The translations under genes and the position numbers were made by a program. Source: Deltaproteobacteria bacterium RIFOXYA12_FULL_61_11 (GTDB lineage Bacteria > Bdellovibrionota_F > JAHFAK01 > YA12-FULL-61-11). From it: a DNA stretch of 32,435 bases. The stretch covers positions 6,706-39,140 of the forward strand of contig MGSU01000161.1 of assembly GCA_001799195.1 (NCBI GenBank), in the 5' to 3' direction. Below the pieces are notes generated by a model that was given only the letters and a program-made list of their open reading frames with translations, was not told the DNA's origin and searched no databases. Positions 16,277 to 25,001 of this stretch are shown here, in pieces; position 1 is the first letter of the stretch, and each line of letters starts with the position of its first letter.

Positions 16277-18040
16277 ATGAAAAAAGTTGTCGGTTTCGTG
16301 TCCTTGGTCCTGACAATCTGTGTCGGCTGTGTCGGCGAACCGATCATGATCGACCTCGAAAGCGAGTTTGCCGGCGTCGATGCCCGAGCACAGCTCGGCC
16401 AACAGGTCTTCGGGGGTTCCGCCATGGTCGCACCTCTCGGCCAGAATCTCGCGGGCGAGGACCAGGACCATGATGGAGCCGTCGACCTCCAGGACAACTG
16501 CCCGCGTACGTTCAATACCGACCAGGCAGATCGCGATGGCGACGGGCTCGGCGACGTGTGCGATCCAGCACCGGATAGCCCTGCGTATGTTTTCAAAGCC
16601 TTCACCGCGGTACCGACCGACTCGACCTGGAACGCCGCCGAACAAGCTCCCGGGCCGGCTCCAACCCTGGAAGTCGGGGTCGAGCGGGCCTGCTCGCAGG
16701 CCCGGCGCGAGGGCGTCGACGGAACCTTCTTGACCACCGCGAAACATCCTATCGCCGTAATCCTCGACGCCGAGGGCACCATTCTCGGCAGCACGCCCTT
16801 CGGTTTCCAAGACTTCACCCTCGCCGCCGAGGGAGTTACCCTGAAACTGCCCTGCGAGCTCTCCAAGGCCTCGGGCACAGTCAAAGCGTTGTATTTCCAG
16901 GCCTGTGATGACGCCAACGGCAATGGCCGCTGCGATTACGATGGGGACCCGCCCGAGTTGAATCTCACCCACCGCAGCGCCGGAGGCAACGGCCGCGGTA
17001 ACGTGCAGGGGGCCATCGCTCCCCAAGCGTATTCCACGTGGTCCACCCGCCAAGCAGTTCTCCTCCCCGAGCCTCAGGACGAGGGGAACCAACCGCCTTT
17101 CAGTTACAACCTCGGTAGCATCGACAGCCCGGCCCAGGTCCGGGTCTTCGTCAAGAACGAACGCTACGACAACGGCAAGAACCATCGTTACAATACTGCC
17201 TGGCAACAGGCAGCCCTGGCCCAGTCACGCCAGCGTTCGATGCGGGTACAGAGCAACCCCCTGGCCGTTCCTTCCCTGCACGCATTCCTCTCCAACCAGA
17301 TCGTGGTCGATCGGCGCACCTTGGGAGAGATCCTCCGCGACCCCGAACTCGTCGGCAGGACCGGAGAGGTGCAGCAAGCCGATACGCCCACCGCCGAGAA
17401 CGCTCCCGTCACCGAAGAACCCCCACCCGCCACGGGTGCCGAACTCGGCGGCACCATCGAGGACTGCGATGCCGGCTATTCTCCGCTCGTCCTGGACCTC
17501 GGAGGGCAGGGTATAGAGCTCTCCAGCCCCCTGGTCGCCTTCAACCTCGCCCCGACCGGCACGGACGACGTGATCGAACGCAGCGGTTGGGTGGTCAGTA
17601 AAGACACCCCGTTCCTGGTTCTGGACCTCGATAATAACGGGCTGATCGACAACGGCGGTGAGTTGTTCGGCAACTTCACCTTGGTCGCCGCCAACGGCGT
17701 TCGCGCCGCCAACGGTTTCGAGGCCTTAGCCCAGTATGATAGCAACCGCAACCTCTTCCTCGACCAGGAGGACGAGGTCTACCAACGGCTGCGGTTGTGG
17801 GAGGACATCAACCTCGACGGCCGCTCGCAGAGCGATGAGCTGACCCCTCTGGCCGACCGGGGCGTGGTGGCCATCGACCTCCTCTACGACGACAACTTCT
17901 TCGAGGAAGACGCCTTCTTCAACAAGACCCTCCAGCGCAGCACCCTGCTCCTGGAGTCCCCGGCGGCGGGCGCGCCCCGCACCTCGCGGACCATCTTCGA
18001 TGTCTGGTTCAATTACGAGAACACCGCCCTGCGGCCGTGA
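16277..18040 (+). CDS. Calcium-binding lipoprotein with thrombospondin type-3 repeat
   Basis: A 587-residue predicted surface lipoprotein. The signal sequence M-K-K-V-V-G ends near Cys18 (V-G-C). Residues 61-97 hold a thrombospondin type-3 repeat: D-Q-D-H-D-G-A-V-D, D-N-C-P, then D-R-D-G-D-G-L-G-D-V-C-D. Near 448-465, D-L-D-N-N-G-L-I-D-N-G-G-E-L-F-G is an EF-hand-like loop seen in RTX/hemolysin-type calcium-binding proteins, followed by further acidic loops (D-S-N-R-N-L-F-L-D; D-I-N-L-D-G-R-S). Calcium-stabilised surface adhesion or structure is likely; no enzymatic domain is seen. The ATG at 16277 has AGGGGG upstream, so a longer frame from 16199 is not used. It is divergent from the cNMP kinase and converges with the beta-barrel gene. 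Confidence 0.8.
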   Translation: MKKVVGFVSLVLTICVGCVGEPIMIDLESEFAGVDARAQLGQQVFGGSAMVAPLGQNLAGEDQDHDGAVDLQDNCPRTFNTDQADRDGDGLGDVCDPAPDSPAYVFKAFTAVPTDSTWNAAEQAPGPAPTLEVGVERACSQARREGVDGTFLTTAKHPIAVILDAEGTILGSTPFGFQDFTLAAEGVTLKLPCELSKASGTVKALYFQACDDANGNGRCDYDGDPPELNLTHRSAGGNGRGNVQGAIAPQAYSTWSTRQAVLLPEPQDEGNQPPFSYNLGSIDSPAQVRVFVKNERYDNGKNHRYNTAWQQAALAQSRQRSMRVQSNPLAVPSLHAFLSNQIVVDRRTLGEILRDPELVGRTGEVQQADTPTAENAPVTEEPPPATGAELGGTIEDCDAGYSPLVLDLGGQGIELSSPLVAFNLAPTGTDDVIERSGWVVSKDTPFLVLDLDNNGLIDNGGELFGNFTLVAANGVRAANGFEALAQYDSNRNLFLDQEDEVYQRLRLWEDINLDGRSQSDELTPLADRGVVAIDLLYDDNFFEEDAFFNKTLQRSTLLLESPAAGAPRTSRTIFDVWFNYENTALRP

Positions 18041-18074
18041 ACGGCAGGTAATTCGCCATCCACACCGAAAGAGC

Positions 18075-19502
18075 TCAGAAGCGCACGCCGAAGAAGGCCT
18101 GGAGGGTATAGGCGCTGCGGGCATCGTGGCCCGGATCGAGCAGGTCCTGTTGCTGATCGAACACGTCGAGCGGCACGAAGTGGGCGAAATCTAATCCATA
18201 GAGGAGAGGTTTGCCGAGTTCATGCCGGAAGCTCAAACCCCACTCGAATCCATAGAAACGTTCGGTCGCGTACACCGCCGTGGCTTGATCGAGGCCGAGC
18301 AGGGGCTCCCGGTGAGCCCAGGCCAGAAGAAGATTGGCCGCCAGGGTAATGGAAGGCAAGGGGAGGAATTGCTGGCTGGTACGAGCATAGATCGCATTGC
18401 TGACCGCACCTCCCGAACTCGGCGCCGAACCGACGGCTTGGCCCCCGGCGAGGTCCTTGCCCGAACCACCGGGGAGGACTTCCTCGAAGAGCAGCATCGA
18501 GAGGTTGTAATCCCGATCGAAGGGTACACCGTGGAGCCGGTCCTTGTGCAGGGTGGTTTCCTCGGTGCCGCTGGCCAGCCCGCCCTCGAGCAACCCGCGG
18601 TACTTGCCCTGCCCGGCCGTCAGACGGAGGACCGAGGCGTACGTGCTGACATCGAGGTGATCGTCCCCGCCATCCCCTTGGAACGAGAGGAACTCGGTCT
18701 CGGCGAGGAGCCAACCGAGCCGGTACTTGCCATAGAGGTCGTAACTCCAGACCACGAGATCCGGAGACGTTCCGTGCCGCTTACGGCGCGAGAGCAAGGC
18801 TTGTAGGTCGTACCGATCCGTGACGTACCCGACCCGGGCGAAGTACCGGGTGACGTCCTCGCCGTTGTTGTCGATACCGTAGCGCGTTGCCGGCACGTCG
18901 AAGAGCGGGTCTATCTCCACTTCTTTGTCATAACCGAGCTCCGCGGAAACATTGTCGAGCCGGCTCGCGAAGGAGATCCTGTCGACGGAATCCCCGAAAT
19001 CGTCATCAAGACCATCCCCCCGGTTCTCGTAGAGGCCCAGACCGAAATGAGAGGGTTGCCGCCCGATCTTGAGGTACCCGAGATTGGCGAACACCTCGGC
19101 CCAGACCCGCTTGACCCGGAGATAGGCCGGGCGTTGTCCCTGGGAGAAGAAATTCCCCTCGCTCTTGGGATCCTGACTGGGCACGACCACATCGTTGCCA
19201 TAGGGATCCTGATCGGTCGTGAAGGAGGCCGGGTTGGTCGCGGTCTCCAAGGATGCTGGATTGCCTCCGTAGACCGCGTTGTCGAGGACGTCGACCTGGG
19301 CGAAGAGGTGGATGTAGTCGTCGACGCGGAGGTCGGTGTCGAGCCGGAAGCGTTGGTCCCAGTACATCCGGCTCTGGCCGGAATGCAGATCGAGGTGTTT
19401 GAAATAATCCCCTCGGGTCCGGTAATACCCATGGTACGAGAGATCCACGGCCTCGGCGAGGGGCAACAGGAAGAGGGTCAGGAACAGGAGCAGGGTCTTC
19501 AT
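18075..19502 (-). CDS. Outer-membrane beta-barrel protein
   Basis: A 475-residue protein with a strong signal peptide (M-K-T then a Leu/Phe core, cut after A-E-A near residue 18). Alternating polar and aromatic strands run throughout, and the last residue is Phe in F-F-G-V-R-F, the usual barrel-assembly signal. The start of the mature part (Y-H-G-Y-Y-R-T-R-G) and I-G-R-Q-P-S-H-F-G-L-G-L are reminiscent of alginate-export-like and myxobacterial porin families; transported substrate unknown. AAGGA sits before the ATG at 19502; the frame remains open to 19688 without meaning. The TSP3 lipoprotein gene converges 34 bases away. Confidence 0.82.
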   Translation of the reverse strand: MKTLLLFLTLFLLPLAEAVDLSYHGYYRTRGDYFKHLDLHSGQSRMYWDQRFRLDTDLRVDDYIHLFAQVDVLDNAVYGGNPASLETATNPASFTTDQDPYGNDVVVPSQDPKSEGNFFSQGQRPAYLRVKRVWAEVFANLGYLKIGRQPSHFGLGLYENRGDGLDDDFGDSVDRISFASRLDNVSAELGYDKEVEIDPLFDVPATRYGIDNNGEDVTRYFARVGYVTDRYDLQALLSRRKRHGTSPDLVVWSYDLYGKYRLGWLLAETEFLSFQGDGGDDHLDVSTYASVLRLTAGQGKYRGLLEGGLASGTEETTLHKDRLHGVPFDRDYNLSMLLFEEVLPGGSGKDLAGGQAVGSAPSSGGAVSNAIYARTSQQFLPLPSITLAANLLLAWAHREPLLGLDQATAVYATERFYGFEWGLSFRHELGKPLLYGLDFAHFVPLDVFDQQQDLLDPGHDARSAYTLQAFFGVRF

Positions 19503-19684
19503 CGGGCATCCTTCACGCAGCAACCGGACGGGACCATTCCCTCGCGTCGAAGGCAACGAGAGCGGCGGCACTGTAGCCGCCGAGCCCGATGAATGCAATA
19601 GGATTCTCCGGTGGCGGCAGGGAAGCCGACCTCCAGCGGTGTGCAGGAGGCAAACGCCGTCGGGGCAGCGAACGGGGTTGCCGC

Positions 19685-20329
19685 TCACACGGGAACGCGG
19701 TTCCAGTCCTTGAGGAATTTCTCGATACCGAGCTCGGTGAGGGGATGTTTCAGCAGTTGCAGGAGTACGGCATGCGGCAAGGTCACCACGTGAGCGCCTA
19801 AGCGGGCCGCATCGAGGACGTGCACCGGATTTCGCACGCTGGCCACGAGGACCTCGGTCGAGAAATCGTAATGGTCCCAGATGTCGAGGATGTCCTCGAC
19901 TAATTCCATACCTACCTGGGAAATATCGTCCAACCGACCGATGAAGGGACTGACGTAGGCCGCACCCGCTTTGGCAGCGAGCATGGCTTGGAGGGCCGAG
20001 AAGATCAGGGTGACGTTGGTCTTTACTCCCTGTTCGCTGAAGAGGCGGACCGCTTTCAACCCCTCCGCGGTCATAGGTACCTTGATGACCACATTGGGAC
20101 TGACCGCGGTCAGGGGTTTTGACTCCTCGAGCATGCCAACGGCCGTCGTCGCAACGACCTCGGCGCTGATCGGACCGTCGACGAGGGCACAGATCTCGGC
20201 CAGGACCTCGAGGAAACGGCGGCCCTCCCGGGCGATCAGACTGGGATTGGTGGTGACCCCATCGATGAGCCCCAAGGCCACGGCTTCTTTGATTTCCTGA
20301 AGGTTGGCGGTATCGAGAAAGATCTGCAT
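19685..20329 (-). CDS. tal: Transaldolase (small TalC/MipB type)
   Basis: A 214-residue class I aldolase of the small transaldolase / fructose-6-phosphate aldolase family, acting in the non-oxidative pentose phosphate pathway. The Schiff-base lysine is Lys83 in V-V-I-K-V-P. T-T-N-P-S (26-30) is present. Two positions that separate the subgroups point to transaldolase: Glu57 (S-A-E-V-V-A-T-T) where E. coli FSA has Gln, and Phe129 (V-S-P-F) where FSA has Tyr. The stop lies 182 bases before the barrel gene's ATG. A G-rich Shine-Dalgarno precedes the ATG. No other sugar-phosphate gene is adjacent. Confidence 0.92.
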   Translation of the reverse strand: MQIFLDTANLQEIKEAVALGLIDGVTTNPSLIAREGRRFLEVLAEICALVDGPISAEVVATTAVGMLEESKPLTAVSPNVVIKVPMTAEGLKAVRLFSEQGVKTNVTLIFSALQAMLAAKAGAAYVSPFIGRLDDISQVGMELVEDILDIWDHYDFSTEVLVASVRNPVHVLDAARLGAHVVTLPHAVLLQLLKHPLTELGIEKFLKDWNRVPV

Positions 20330-20402
20330 CTACCCCCCCTGGGTGACCGGAGCACCCGTCATGGATGCCCGCAGGACGGTATTCTGCGGTTGATGCAAGC
20401 CA

Positions 20403-20430
20403 TTGTCAAGCCCCATCCCATTGTACTAAT
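20403..20430 (+). promoter_or_regulatory. Possible promoter of the SLBB gene
   Basis: TTGTCA (20403-20408) lies 16 bases before ACTAAT (20425-20430), a moderate sigma-70-like pair. It lies in the gap upstream of the SLBB protein gene and is transcribed away from tal. Only sequence resemblance supports it. Confidence 0.35.
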
Positions 20431-20522
20431 TGCCGATGCTTGACAGAGCGTCCCTACGCGGCTATGGTGCCGAATTCCTCGCAGCGAGAGGTCGGCAGAG
20501 CCATCCCTACAGCGTGGTCACC

Positions 20523-22217
20523 ATGTCCAGAAGCGGAATTGTCCTTGCCGCGACCAGGTTGGTCGCAACCATCTCCTTCCTCGTCTTCGTCCTGGATATA
20601 CCTAAAGTCTCGGCGCAGTGGCAAACCGCTCCGACGTACCCGGCGGACAGCCTCTTCGACGACCGAGACCAGAAACAGCCCACGACGCCCAACAACCTCC
20701 CGATCCTCCCCTACCAGAGGAACAATTACTTCCGTCAGGGGTCCTCAGGGATGGGGAACCTCCCTGGTCAACCGGGCGCCAACTCGGGGCAGACTCTCCC
20801 CGGCATGAGTGGGGTGCGGCAGAACCTCACCGAACAAGCCTACCATCCACTCGACCGGAAGATCGACCCCGCGGTGTATCGGCTCGGACCCCAAGACCTT
20901 CTGGAGCTCGACATCTGGGGTAAGACCAATCTCGAACTACTGCTCCAGGTCTTGCCTGAAGGCACGCTGTATCTCAAGGGTATTGGCCTGTTCGAGGTTG
21001 CCGGACGTACCCTCGACGAGGTCAACCGGTTGATACAACCCTCCCTGCAGCGCCAATACCTCGGCATCAAGTTCCGACTCAACCTGCTCCGGCCGCGGGT
21101 CTTCACCCTCTACGTCACTGGGGAGGTCCTCAACCCCGGCGCCTATCCCGCTACCGCGGTCGATCGCCTTGCCGATCTGATCGCGCGGGCCGGGGGCATT
21201 TCCGTCAACGGCAGCCATACCTTCGTCGAAGTACACGAGAAGGGAGAAATCCGGAATTACGACCTGTTTGCCTTCGAACGCCTCGGCGAGCTCGAACAGA
21301 ATCCTTATCTCCTCGAGGGCCAGGTCATCGTGGTTCCGGTGTTGCGCAATCGCGTAACCGTCCAAGGCCCCTGGGGACGTGCCGGCCGGTTCGAATTCAA
21401 AGACGGCGAAGACGCTCGGACTTTTCTCCTGCGCATCGGTGCCCCCGTCCCGGAGAGCGGCCGAAAGGGTCGCCTCAGCCTGCGTCGCTACGATCCGGAG
21501 AAGAGCGAGCGTCTGACGCTCCAGCAGACCTTCGAGGAGATCATGACCGGTCCGGAGGTTCCACTGGTCGAAGGGGACGAGCTCATCCTCGAGGCGGTCG
21601 ACGACCTCTCGCGCAAGGTGTTCGTCAGTGGTGCCCACGGCATGGTTGCCGACCCCTCCAGTATCGACAAAACCGGGGACAGCCTCGTCGTGTTGCCCTA
21701 CCTTGAACATATGCGGTTGCTCGACCTCCTGCGTGACGTCGGTGGGGTGTTACCCAGCGCGGATCTACAAGGTGCGGCGATCCAGCGCCGCGAAGGCGAC
21801 GCATTGGAAACCATCCCCCTTCGCCTTTACGACCTCCTGGTGAAGAAAGACCTCAGCGCGGATATGCCCCTCCAGCCCGAGGATCATCTTCTCCTTCCCA
21901 CGCTGGAGACGAAAATTCGGGTCTCCGGCGAGGTCAAGGCTCCGCGCAGTTTACCGTTCATCAAGGGATATTCGGTCTTCTCCTACATCAATGACGCGGG
22001 CGGACCGTCGGTCCGCGCGGATCTCGAGGAACTCACCATCGTCAAGGGAGACGGCAGAACGGTCCCCTGGACCGAGGACTACGTGCTCGTCCCCGGCGAC
22101 ACCATTTACCTACCTGAAAAAATGGTAAAATTCTGGCAAGACTACCTCTACATCACAACGAGTCTCACCAGCTTGATGTTCTCGATCATGGCTGCCTTCA
22201 GCCTCGGCGCGATGTGA
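20523..22217 (+). CDS. Wza-type polysaccharide export protein with SLBB domains
   Basis: A 564-residue protein. The signal peptide ends at V-S-A-Q (about 29-32), followed by a Pro/Asn/Gln-rich stretch (about 50-100). A Poly_export domain begins with Y-R-L-G-P-Q-D-L-L-E-L-D-I-W-G (119-133). SLBB domains follow: V-T-G-E-V-L-N-P-G-A-Y-P near 198-209, and V-S-G-E-V-K-A-P-R-S-L-P near 470. The C-terminus (about 541-564) is a hydrophobic helix, fitting the outer-membrane helix of Wza. It should form the periplasm-to-outside channel for a capsule or exopolysaccharide, but no Wzc, Wzx, Wzy or glycosyltransferase gene is in the window. The start at 20523 begins at the signal peptide, although no strong Shine-Dalgarno is seen; the frame extends to 20430. 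Confidence 0.85.
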   Translation: MSRSGIVLAATRLVATISFLVFVLDIPKVSAQWQTAPTYPADSLFDDRDQKQPTTPNNLPILPYQRNNYFRQGSSGMGNLPGQPGANSGQTLPGMSGVRQNLTEQAYHPLDRKIDPAVYRLGPQDLLELDIWGKTNLELLLQVLPEGTLYLKGIGLFEVAGRTLDEVNRLIQPSLQRQYLGIKFRLNLLRPRVFTLYVTGEVLNPGAYPATAVDRLADLIARAGGISVNGSHTFVEVHEKGEIRNYDLFAFERLGELEQNPYLLEGQVIVVPVLRNRVTVQGPWGRAGRFEFKDGEDARTFLLRIGAPVPESGRKGRLSLRRYDPEKSERLTLQQTFEEIMTGPEVPLVEGDELILEAVDDLSRKVFVSGAHGMVADPSSIDKTGDSLVVLPYLEHMRLLDLLRDVGGVLPSADLQGAAIQRREGDALETIPLRLYDLLVKKDLSADMPLQPEDHLLLPTLETKIRVSGEVKAPRSLPFIKGYSVFSYINDAGGPSVRADLEELTIVKGDGRTVPWTEDYVLVPGDTIYLPEKMVKFWQDYLYITTSLTSLMFSIMAAFSLGAM

Positions 22218-22271
22218 CCCCTTGTGGAGCCACACCGCCCCCCACGTTCACCTCTGACACCAAGCATCATC

Positions 22272-22306
22272 ATTTCTTTTAATTAATACATATTATTATA
22301 TTCGAA
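22272..22306. other. A/T-rich intergenic block
   Basis: A nearly G/C-free stretch (TTTAATTAATACATATTATTATATTC region) lies between the SLBB gene and the small secreted-protein gene, in sharp contrast to the surroundings. It probably belongs to the promoter or an upstream activating region of the gene at 22366; no confident -35/-10 pair was found. Confidence 0.4.
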
Positions 22307-22365
22307 TGCTCTTGGCACTACACATGCAGTACCCGTCTACAGAACCGTATCTCTTGAGGTGAGCC

Positions 22366-22899
22366 ATGCAACGGTATTTTCTCTTTCTCCTCGCACTGAC
22401 CCTTTCGACGACCAACGTGACCGCGAAGAGTCTCAACGAATACCCACCCGCAACCTTCGAGGGTTTCATCGGCGACTACCAATATGACGGACTCAGGGTG
22501 TCCAAGGGAATGAGCGAAGAACTCGAAGGCTTCTGCAGGACCTTTTTCGCGGTGTTCGTGACCACTGCCGCAGTCGAAATGCGCTACAGCTTGGACAATG
22601 ATCGTCCGGTGATGACCCTGGCGATGGCCGATGGAACCTTGCCCCTTTCCCAGGTCGAACCCGCGGGCGAGGGCGCTCCGGTGTTCGTTTCCGAGGACCT
22701 CCCCACTGGTACCCTGTGCGCGGGACCCGAAGAAACCTATTGCGTGCGCAAGCTCAGCGCCCCGATCTATCTCAAGCAGTTCGAGGGCGAAGGTACAATC
22801 CCCACGATCCGTGCTCAATTCAGGGTACAACAGTCGGCCCTCGAGGACATGGCGATCCCAACCCAACCGGTCTGCATCGGTTATTTCGTCAAGAGGTGA
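22366..22899 (+). CDS. Small secreted protein of unknown function
   Basis: A 177-residue protein I do not recognise. A signal peptide (M-Q-R-Y-F-L-F-L-L-A-L-T-L) is cut near Ala20 (V-T-A-K). The mature domain has four cysteines (57, 118, 126, 170), likely two disulfides, and alternating hydrophobic strands suggesting a beta fold. GAGGTGAG stands at good spacing before the ATG. It precedes the exported NadD-phosphorylase fusion by 132 bases on the same strand, but that gene has its own promoter, so a shared role is only suggested by position. Confidence 0.65.
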   Translation: MQRYFLFLLALTLSTTNVTAKSLNEYPPATFEGFIGDYQYDGLRVSKGMSEELEGFCRTFFAVFVTTAAVEMRYSLDNDRPVMTLAMADGTLPLSQVEPAGEGAPVFVSEDLPTGTLCAGPEETYCVRKLSAPIYLKQFEGEGTIPTIRAQFRVQQSALEDMAIPTQPVCIGYFVKR

Positions 22900-22969
22900 C
22901 CTCCCCGTGTCCTCCTTCTGCGCCGCAGCCTCTTCCGCTGCTCACCCCCTGGGACTCCCCAACCAATGC

Positions 22970-22998
22970 TTGCCAATTGACGCATTGCATGCTATAGA
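22970..22998 (+). promoter_or_regulatory. Sigma-70-like promoter of the NadD-fusion gene
   Basis: TTGCCA (22970-22975) and TATAGA (22993-22998) are separated by 17 bases, close to the TTGACA/TATAAT consensus. Transcription would start near 23005, leaving a leader of about 27 bases with GGAAG before the ATG at 23032. Confidence 0.6.
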
Positions 22999-23031
22999 TC
23001 GCCTCCGTTGCCATGGTTCCGGAAGTGTTTC

Positions 23032-24990
23032 ATGGGGTTCACGCGTTTCATTTTCCTAGTTCTTGCCCTCTTTCTCCTCAATCCCGCACACTCCGACACG
23101 CTCGCCCCAGAGATTCGGTACGGGGTCTTTTTCGGCACCTTCGATCCACCGCACCGAGGCCATATCGCCCTGATGACCGGAGCGTTACAGCGCCTCGCCC
23201 TCGATCAGCTCTACGTGGTTCCCAACCTCTCGCCTCGCAACAAACCCGGGGCAACCCCCTTTGAACGGCGCTACGAACTGGTCGAAATGATCACGCTGCG
23301 GCATCCCGGCATCGTACTTCCCCCGCGAGCCCTGTTCGAGCGCTTGCTCAAACAGCCACCGGAGGACCCGGTCAGTGCGATCCTCGACGCCCTGCGCGAG
23401 CTCGAGGGTCCAACTGCACGGTTGTACCAACTCTGCGGAACGGACAGTTTCAACAAGATGGTCGAACTTGGGAAAGTACCGACTGAACAGGAGAATCGCG
23501 TGGTCGTCGTGGTCGAACGGAGCGGCTACCTCGGCGTCGACACCAACGAGATCTCCCGTCTTCGTCGAGCGGGCCGCATCGTGGATCTCTCGCTGGACCT
23601 CGAATCCATCAGCTCCACCGCGGTCCGTAAAGCCTTCGCCGAGCAAGACGAGAGCGATGGTCTGGTCCCCGATTATATTGAACACTATGTCCGTCGAAAC
23701 GGTTTGTACGGTGCCCGCCCTCGCCCACCGCGTGAGAGCGGCTCAGCGGTCGCTTTCCGCCCTCGCAACCCTTTGGTCCCCGGCGCCCATACCTCTCCGA
23801 CCTTCGTCCAACACCCCCTCGGCGAATACGTGGCCCGATCCATACTCTCCTCCCCCCTGACCCTCGACCTCGACTCCTATCTTCCCCAGAAACTCCCCTT
23901 GGCCGTGCTCGACCTGGTTCTCGAGCACGAAGCCGAAGTGACGGTTCTGGCCGCGCTCGAGCAAGACGGGTTGCAGGAAATCGCGAGACGCGGGGGACAG
24001 ATCGAGAACATCGTTGCCGAGGACCGGCCGGTCATCAGCACCTCCTTTGTCCTCGGGCAGTTGGATGGACGGAAGCAGCTTTGGATCACCAACATCTTCG
24101 GCCGGGATCGCCTCGTCCACACCGTGGCCCAGATGGCGCAACTCCTGGCCAAGAACCTGGTTCCACTCGAACGTCTGACCGTCTGGCAGGTCAGGGGGTA
24201 CGAGGGGCTCGCGCAAGGTCTCTGCCGCGAAGCCCTCTCCGATCTCACCGCAGGCCCCGACGATACGGTCGTCCTCGGGTACCGCGGCTCCTTGCGCTTT
24301 ATCGTCGCTGAGTTGCTGCAGTATTATCGCGAGCGGGGGCTCGCCCAGTACCGCAACCTCACCGTGGAGGACATCAGGAGCTACAGCGACAATTTCCGAA
24401 CGACCTACAAACTCGAGGAACCGCCCCTGGAGGGTAGCGCCCATTTCTCGTACGTACGGTACCGTGTACCGCTCGACGGAACCCGGGTTCTGACCTTGGT
24501 CGCTTTTCGCAACCTCTACGGAGAACAGACCGAACTCGTGGTCGACGAATTGCTCGCTCGAGGATTCACCTCCTTCATCAGCTTCGGCAGCGGAGGAGGT
24601 TTGAGCGAAGCGGCAAGTATCGGCAACGTCTTTGCTCCTGCCCGCTGCCGACGCGACGGCGAGAATCACGAACTGAACAACCTTGCCGCAAAGGATTTCC
24701 CGAGCGCCAACGGTGTAGGAGTGCGGACCCTGTTGGAGGAGGATCAGGATTGGTATCAGAACAACCGGCACCATGACGTGGTCGACGTCGAACACTGTTA
24801 TCTCGGTCGTGCCCTAGCAGCGGACAAGGGCGCTCGGCTCTACGCCGGTCAACTCGTCACCGATCGCCCGGTACACGAGGACTACAGCCGCCTCGACGAA
24901 AACGCCCCCGTGATGATCGCGGCCAAACAGCGCTTCTTCTTGCAAGCCATTCTGCGCTTAGTCCGGGAGAGCACACTGAGCCAAGGTTGA
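23032..24990 (+). CDS. Exported NadD-type nucleotidyltransferase fused to phosphorylase-like domain
   Basis: A 652-residue protein. Residues 1-21 are a signal peptide (Phe/Leu core, N-P-A-H-S then D), so export is predicted. Residues 28-227 form a complete nicotinate-mononucleotide adenylyltransferase-like domain: G-T-F-D-P-P-H-R-G-H (35-44, with His41 and His44), L-C-G-T-D-S-F (134-140), I-S-S-T-A-V-R (193-199) and a closing V-P-D-Y-I-E-H-Y-V. A Pro/Arg-rich linker (228-265) and an unassigned middle region (266-480) lead to a C-terminal part (485-645) resembling PNP/UDP-phosphorylases and nucleosidases: F-I-S-F-G-S-G-G-G-L (515-524), and V-V-D-V-E-H in place of D-M-E, keeping Glu587. Cytoplasmic NadD is normally about 200 residues and unfused. 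The ATG at 23032 has GGAAG upstream; an upstream frame from 23008 is less likely. Activity and substrate are inferred. Confidence 0.75.
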   Translation: MGFTRFIFLVLALFLLNPAHSDTLAPEIRYGVFFGTFDPPHRGHIALMTGALQRLALDQLYVVPNLSPRNKPGATPFERRYELVEMITLRHPGIVLPPRALFERLLKQPPEDPVSAILDALRELEGPTARLYQLCGTDSFNKMVELGKVPTEQENRVVVVVERSGYLGVDTNEISRLRRAGRIVDLSLDLESISSTAVRKAFAEQDESDGLVPDYIEHYVRRNGLYGARPRPPRESGSAVAFRPRNPLVPGAHTSPTFVQHPLGEYVARSILSSPLTLDLDSYLPQKLPLAVLDLVLEHEAEVTVLAALEQDGLQEIARRGGQIENIVAEDRPVISTSFVLGQLDGRKQLWITNIFGRDRLVHTVAQMAQLLAKNLVPLERLTVWQVRGYEGLAQGLCREALSDLTAGPDDTVVLGYRGSLRFIVAELLQYYRERGLAQYRNLTVEDIRSYSDNFRTTYKLEEPPLEGSAHFSYVRYRVPLDGTRVLTLVAFRNLYGEQTELVVDELLARGFTSFISFGSGGGLSEAASIGNVFAPARCRRDGENHELNNLAAKDFPSANGVGVRTLLEEDQDWYQNNRHHDVVDVEHCYLGRALAADKGARLYAGQLVTDRPVHEDYSRLDENAPVMIAAKQRFFLQAILRLVRESTLSQG

Positions 24991-25001
24991 CCTCACCCGC
25001 T

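Noticed and set aside
16145-17206. 353-codon reverse-strand open frame
   Set aside because: It is antisense to the TSP3 lipoprotein, whose plus strand has a signal peptide, Shine-Dalgarno and calcium motifs; the reverse frame has no recognisable domain.
23743-24795. 350-codon reverse-strand open frame
   Set aside because: It is antisense to the NadD-fusion gene; high G+C content keeps it open and no domain is visible.
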